Shown piece by piece: positions 7,818-10,654 of a DNA stretch of 10,654 nt. The notes under the pieces are model-generated. The model had not been told where the DNA came from and searched no databases. It saw only the letters and a program-made list of their open reading frames with translations. The DNA is from Singulisphaera sp. GP187. GTDB lineage: Bacteria > Planctomycetota > Phycisphaerae > Phycisphaerales > SM1A02. The stretch covers positions 1-10,654 of the forward strand of contig CAMDEL010000038.1 in the NCBI GenBank assembly GCA_945896765.1. Direction: 5' to 3'. The stretch's first letter is position 1; each line of letters begins with the position of its first letter. The translations under genes were made by a program, and so were the position numbers.

Positions 7818-9563
7818 ATGAAAATCGAATTACTTGCTCTTGCACTTTGCTGTCTCGCTTTCGAAACAAATGCGAACTGCCAAGGGGATGCTTCGCAAAT
7901 TGACCCAAATGTTCCCGAAGAACGATTGCTTAAAACCAAGATCGAATCGGTTGTGCTCTATCAGGGGCGTGCTGCAATCACCAGAGTTGCAACAACAACG
8001 CTGACCGCTGGTCTTTGGAGACTTCGCTTTGAAGATCTCCCTGCGTCAATTCAACCTGAAACGCTTGAAGCAAAGTGTGGCTCAGGCAGAATTCTCTCGG
8101 TCGATTTTTCAGAGCGTGCTACGCCAGAGGCTGCTTCGACACCAGACGCAACCGTTCTGGATGCCGAAATTCGAAAGATCAACCAAGAGATCGCAACTAC
8201 AACTGACACATTGACCGGAGCACAAAGCGAATTGAAAGTTGTCGAATCAGTTGGCGTGCGAGCGGCAACAGATGCAACCAAAGATGGCGGTACCACGAAG
8301 CTTGACCTTGCAAGCCTCGATGGACAACTTGCATGGATGGCAACTCAGCGCACACGAATTGGCGGTGTCATCCGCGTCGCGACTGAGCGAGCAGAGATGC
8401 TTCGAAAAGACCTTGTTTCTGCCCAGAATCGTCGAAATGCGCTTGGAGGTCGAGCGAAGACTACTCAGTCTGCCGAAGTCTTATTGGCGATGACCACCGA
8501 AGGCGAAGTGCCAGTGCGATTGTCATATCTCGTGACTGATGCTCGCTGGGAACCTGTCTATTCCATTCGCGCATCGCCTGATCGAAATGCCATCGGCATT
8601 GAATTTGACGCACTCGTCATCCAAAATTCCGGCGAAGATTGGAAAGGTGTGCGCCTTTCACTTTCGACCGCACGACCTTCTCGTGCGGCAAGCCCAACAT
8701 CCGTCACACCGTGGATTGTTGATGTACGCGCGCCGTACGTTCAAGTGAGTGAAAGTGTGGTGGCATACTCTATGGATGTTTCGGCCGCTCCAGCAGCTGA
8801 GACTGCGCAAACACTGGAGATGAAAGACGCTTCTGCTGGATTTTTGAGAAAGCGAAAGTCAGCAGCAGAAAAGTTAAGCGAAGACGCTGTTGTTGGTGGG
8901 TCGGGACCGAGCGTGACGTACACAATCGCATTGCCGTTTGATGCGCCAAGCGATGACCAAGTCCGACGGCGCGCTCGCATCGCATCATTTGATGCGCCAA
9001 CAAAGTTTGTCTTCCAAACTCAACCAATCGCATCCGAAGGAGTCTTTCTTCGAGGCACGCTGTCCAACGCAAGTCCATTCCAACTGCTGCCTGGTCGCGC
9101 CTCTGTTTTCGTGGGTGCCGACTATGTAGGAGCAACTCAGTTCGTGGGTGCTGCGCCCAAGCAAGAATTTGCTGTTTTCTTCGGGGCAGATCCTGCGGTT
9201 ACTGCACGTCGAGAATTGATCAAGAAAGAAGATCGACAATCTGGTCTCTTCGGCGGAGGGCTTGATACTGTCAGCGATTATCGCGTAACGATCTCCAACG
9301 GAACAGGTCGATCGATCGATATGGAGTTGTTTGATCGGCGCCCCATCAGTCGCAGTGACAAGATTGAAGTCAATCTCTCCGCAAGCAGTTTGCTACTTTC
9401 CAGAGATGCGGATTACATCGCGACCCAATTTCCTCAGGGAATTTTGCGCTGGGATCTTTCGATTCCTCCGACACCATCTGGAAACGAAGGAACTGTTGTC
9501 ACTTGGACAGTCGTGGTCAGTCGATCAAAAGACATTGAGATCACACCGCTTCCTGAAAAATAA
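7818..9563 (+). CDS. MuiA-family exported protein (DUF4140 + DUF4139)
   Basis: The 581-residue protein starts with a Sec-type signal peptide (lysine at residue 2, hydrophobic core about 4-14, cleavage near residues 20-22). An N-terminal DUF4140-like segment (about 42-140) begins with VVLYQGRAAITRVATTTL and VDFSER. A helical, probably coiled-coil spacer (about 111-210) follows. The DUF4139 region (about 232-577) has VRLSYLVTDARWEPVYSIRA, then QNSGEDWKGVRLSLSTARPS, and ends with a strand-rich segment close to ITPLPE. This order is diagnostic of the family named after the mucoidy inhibitor MuiA of enteric plasmids. The biochemical role is not established; the protein presumably acts in the periplasm or at the envelope. 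The ATG at 7818 has GGAG eight bases upstream. The 14-base gap to the GDH stop suggests cotranscription, though a functional link is not evident. Confidence 0.88.
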   Translation: MKIELLALALCCLAFETNANCQGDASQIDPNVPEERLLKTKIESVVLYQGRAAITRVATTTLTAGLWRLRFEDLPASIQPETLEAKCGSGRILSVDFSERATPEAASTPDATVLDAEIRKINQEIATTTDTLTGAQSELKVVESVGVRAATDATKDGGTTKLDLASLDGQLAWMATQRTRIGGVIRVATERAEMLRKDLVSAQNRRNALGGRAKTTQSAEVLLAMTTEGEVPVRLSYLVTDARWEPVYSIRASPDRNAIGIEFDALVIQNSGEDWKGVRLSLSTARPSRAASPTSVTPWIVDVRAPYVQVSESVVAYSMDVSAAPAAETAQTLEMKDASAGFLRKRKSAAEKLSEDAVVGGSGPSVTYTIALPFDAPSDDQVRRRARIASFDAPTKFVFQTQPIASEGVFLRGTLSNASPFQLLPGRASVFVGADYVGATQFVGAAPKQEFAVFFGADPAVTARRELIKKEDRQSGLFGGGLDTVSDYRVTISNGTGRSIDMELFDRRPISRSDKIEVNLSASSLLLSRDADYIATQFPQGILRWDLSIPPTPSGNEGTVVTWTVVVSRSKDIEITPLPEK

Positions 9564-9574
9564 TCGGTTTTCAG
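9553..9574. terminator. Possible hairpin at convergent gene ends
   Basis: CTGAAAA (9553-9559) and TTTTCAG (9568-9574) form a perfect seven-base stem with an eight-base loop that contains the TAA stop of the MuiA-family gene. A second weak stem, CTGGT-N9-ACCAG (9588-9606), lies just beyond. Both fall at the convergence of two transcripts, where a two-way terminator is expected. The stem is A/T-rich and no T run follows on either strand, so it is not a canonical intrinsic terminator. Confidence 0.25.
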
Positions 9575-9608
9575 AAACTGATCTGCACTGGTTGTCTCTC
9601 CACCAGCT

Positions 9609-10601
9609 TTATGTCCACCAGGGCTTCGCCGGCGGTTCCTCGATAATCGCTTCTTTGAGAAATCGAACTGCTCTGCGAAATCCTTCATCGACACTAAGCA
9701 GCGCATCTTCATGTTCGATCGAAAGCACGTGGTCATAACCCTGCCGTCGAAGCATCGACACAAATGGCTTCCAGAACTCGTGACCGTGACCATCGCCACA
9801 TGTTCGGAAATTCCAAGAACGACTATTCAATGCGGAATATGGCCGCGCGTCGAGATATCCATTGCGTGGTCCTTCGTGTCGATCGAGTTCGGTGTCCTTC
9901 GCATGCACATAGAACAAAATGCCTGCTTCTCCGAGCATTTGTGCTGAAAGAATCGGGTCGATCCCCTGCCAAAAGAAATGTGACGGATCGAGATTCGCAC
10001 CAAGAATCGGCTTGCCTTTGATTCCCGATGCCGCCATTGCGCGCTGTGAAAGTTCAATAATTGTCACCGGGTTATATGCGCAAAATCCAGGATGCCCTTC
10101 CCACGCTGTTCGAACTCCGTGCGTTCGACAAAGCTTTGCTTGCGATGCCCAATATGGAACAAGCACCTCGTCCCATTGATATTTCAAAGTTTCGCGAAAG
10201 TCCGTGGGCCACGGACACGTCACCCAGTTTGGAGTCTTGTCGCCCTTCGCTCCACCAGGGCAACCAGAAAAAGTGATCACGATGTCAGTGCCTAACTTGG
10301 GAGCCAGCTTCACTGCCGTGACATATGCGTCGTGATGAATCTTTGCGATCGCACGATCAGGATGAACTGGATTTCCATGAACGGCAAGTCCGGAGAGTTC
10401 TAAACCGTGATCTTTCAAGAGCGATTTGATTCGATCTTGTGATCGGCGGTCGGCCAACACTTTTGACGGCTCAAAGAATGGCTTGCCAGGATATGCACCC
10501 ACAGGCAGTTCAATCGCAGCAAGACCGTTCTCTGCGCAGACCCGAACAACTTCTTCAAGAGGTCGCCCTGAAAAGAGCGCTGACATAACTCCAAGTTTCA
10601 T
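9609..10601 (-). CDS. Sugar phosphate isomerase/epimerase-like TIM barrel protein
   Basis: The product belongs to the xylose-isomerase-like TIM barrel (AP_endonuc_2) superfamily, whose members isomerise or epimerise sugars and related polyols using a divalent metal. With the ATG at 10601 it has 330 residues, and MKLGVMSALF is a typical first barrel strand. The four expected metal ligands are visible: Glu168 in AWEGHPGF, Asp205 in NLDPSHFFWQG, His233 in YVHAKD and Glu296 in SIEHED. An in-frame TTG at 10634 would add 11 residues that do not look like family sequence, so the ATG is preferred, although no clear ribosome-binding site precedes it. The length and the insert NWVTCPWPTDFRETLKYQW place it among the many uncharacterised members common in Planctomycetota and Verrucomicrobiota. 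The substrate cannot be assigned. It appears monocistronic: the gene on its 3' side is convergent, and the upstream side is a divergent gap. Confidence 0.9.
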   Translation of the reverse strand: MKLGVMSALFSGRPLEEVVRVCAENGLAAIELPVGAYPGKPFFEPSKVLADRRSQDRIKSLLKDHGLELSGLAVHGNPVHPDRAIAKIHHDAYVTAVKLAPKLGTDIVITFSGCPGGAKGDKTPNWVTCPWPTDFRETLKYQWDEVLVPYWASQAKLCRTHGVRTAWEGHPGFCAYNPVTIIELSQRAMAASGIKGKPILGANLDPSHFFWQGIDPILSAQMLGEAGILFYVHAKDTELDRHEGPRNGYLDARPYSALNSRSWNFRTCGDGHGHEFWKPFVSMLRRQGYDHVLSIEHEDALLSVDEGFRRAVRFLKEAIIEEPPAKPWWT

Positions 10602-10632
10602 AGTGGGAGCAGAGTATCCCGTACAATGCGCC

Positions 10633-10648
10633 AAGGGAATGTGCCCTT
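10633..10648 (+). promoter_or_regulatory. Hairpin AAGGG-N6-CCCTT overlapping a ribosome-binding site
   Basis: AAGGG (10633-10637) pairs exactly with CCCTT (10644-10648), with a six-base loop. The left arm reads AAGGGA, a plausible ribosome-binding site ten bases before the ATG at 10649, and the right arm ends directly at that ATG. A TACAAT hexamer at 10622-10627 could be a plus-strand -10 box, although no good -35 box is seen. If transcribed, the hairpin would mask the ribosome-binding site of the gene that starts at the edge. Confidence 0.3.
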
Positions 10649-10654
10649 ATGAAA
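10649..10654 (+). CDS. Possible start of a divergent gene (3' cut by window)
   Basis: The window ends with ATG AAA, preceded by AAGGGA at a ten-base spacing. Together with the divergent orientation of the isomerase-like gene, this suggests that a plus-strand gene begins here. Only two codons are visible, so nothing can be said of the product. Confidence 0.25.

Noticed and set aside
10602..10634. Upstream TTG start for the isomerase-like gene
   Set aside because: The 11 added residues precede the natural barrel start MKLGVM and look like untranslated leader.
1..10654. CRISPR arrays, tRNA or rRNA genes, insertion sequences, phage or defence genes
   Set aside because: No regular repeat-spacer pattern, no tRNA-like or rRNA segment, no transposase or integrase motif and no terminal repeats were seen; the window is packed with housekeeping-type genes.

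Overview
This window looks like an ordinary bacterial chromosome segment with moderate G+C, densely packed with protein genes. It holds six clear coding regions: one cut at the left edge, five complete. A seventh may begin in the last six bases. I see no rRNA, tRNA, CRISPR array, insertion sequence, integrase or other mobile element. The longest stretch without a gene is under 50 bases. The mix of genes fits a Planctomycetota-like or related Gram-negative bacterium with hopanoids and an outer membrane: an HpnN-like RND lipid exporter, a yeast-GDH2-type large glutamate dehydrogenase, a MuiA/DUF4139 exported protein and a xylose-isomerase-like TIM barrel enzyme. That assignment is an inference with low to moderate confidence.

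Layout. Bases 1-2475 (+) encode the C-terminal part of an MMPL/RND transporter. It converges on a tight minus-strand operon, 4799 down to 2486, in the order ribF (FAD synthesis), an nrnA-like DHH phosphoesterase, then a small HMA-domain metal-binding lipoprotein candidate. ribF and nrnA overlap as ATGA, and nrnA and the HMA gene are two bases apart. A 46-base divergent gap (4800-4845) carries a perfect TGCTCA-N8-TGAGCA inverted repeat and separates this operon from a plus-strand pair. That pair is a 985-residue GDH-115-class NAD glutamate dehydrogenase and, 14 bases downstream, a secreted MuiA-family protein. The pair converges at about 9564-9608 on a minus-strand sugar phosphate isomerase/epimerase-like gene (10601-9609). 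Upstream of that gene is another divergent gap with a hairpin, ending in a likely start codon at 10649.

How the genes work together. RibF makes FMN and FAD. NrnA degrades nanoRNA and pAp. The GDH links glutamate to 2-oxoglutarate. These are housekeeping or central-metabolism roles. The HMA lipoprotein, the MuiA protein and the RND transporter all act at or beyond the inner membrane, but nothing in the sequence ties them into one pathway. I did not find convincing evidence of a new multi-gene system. The most interesting points are the metal-binding lipoprotein translationally packed behind nrnA, the unusual GDH class, and the inverted repeats in the two divergent gaps.
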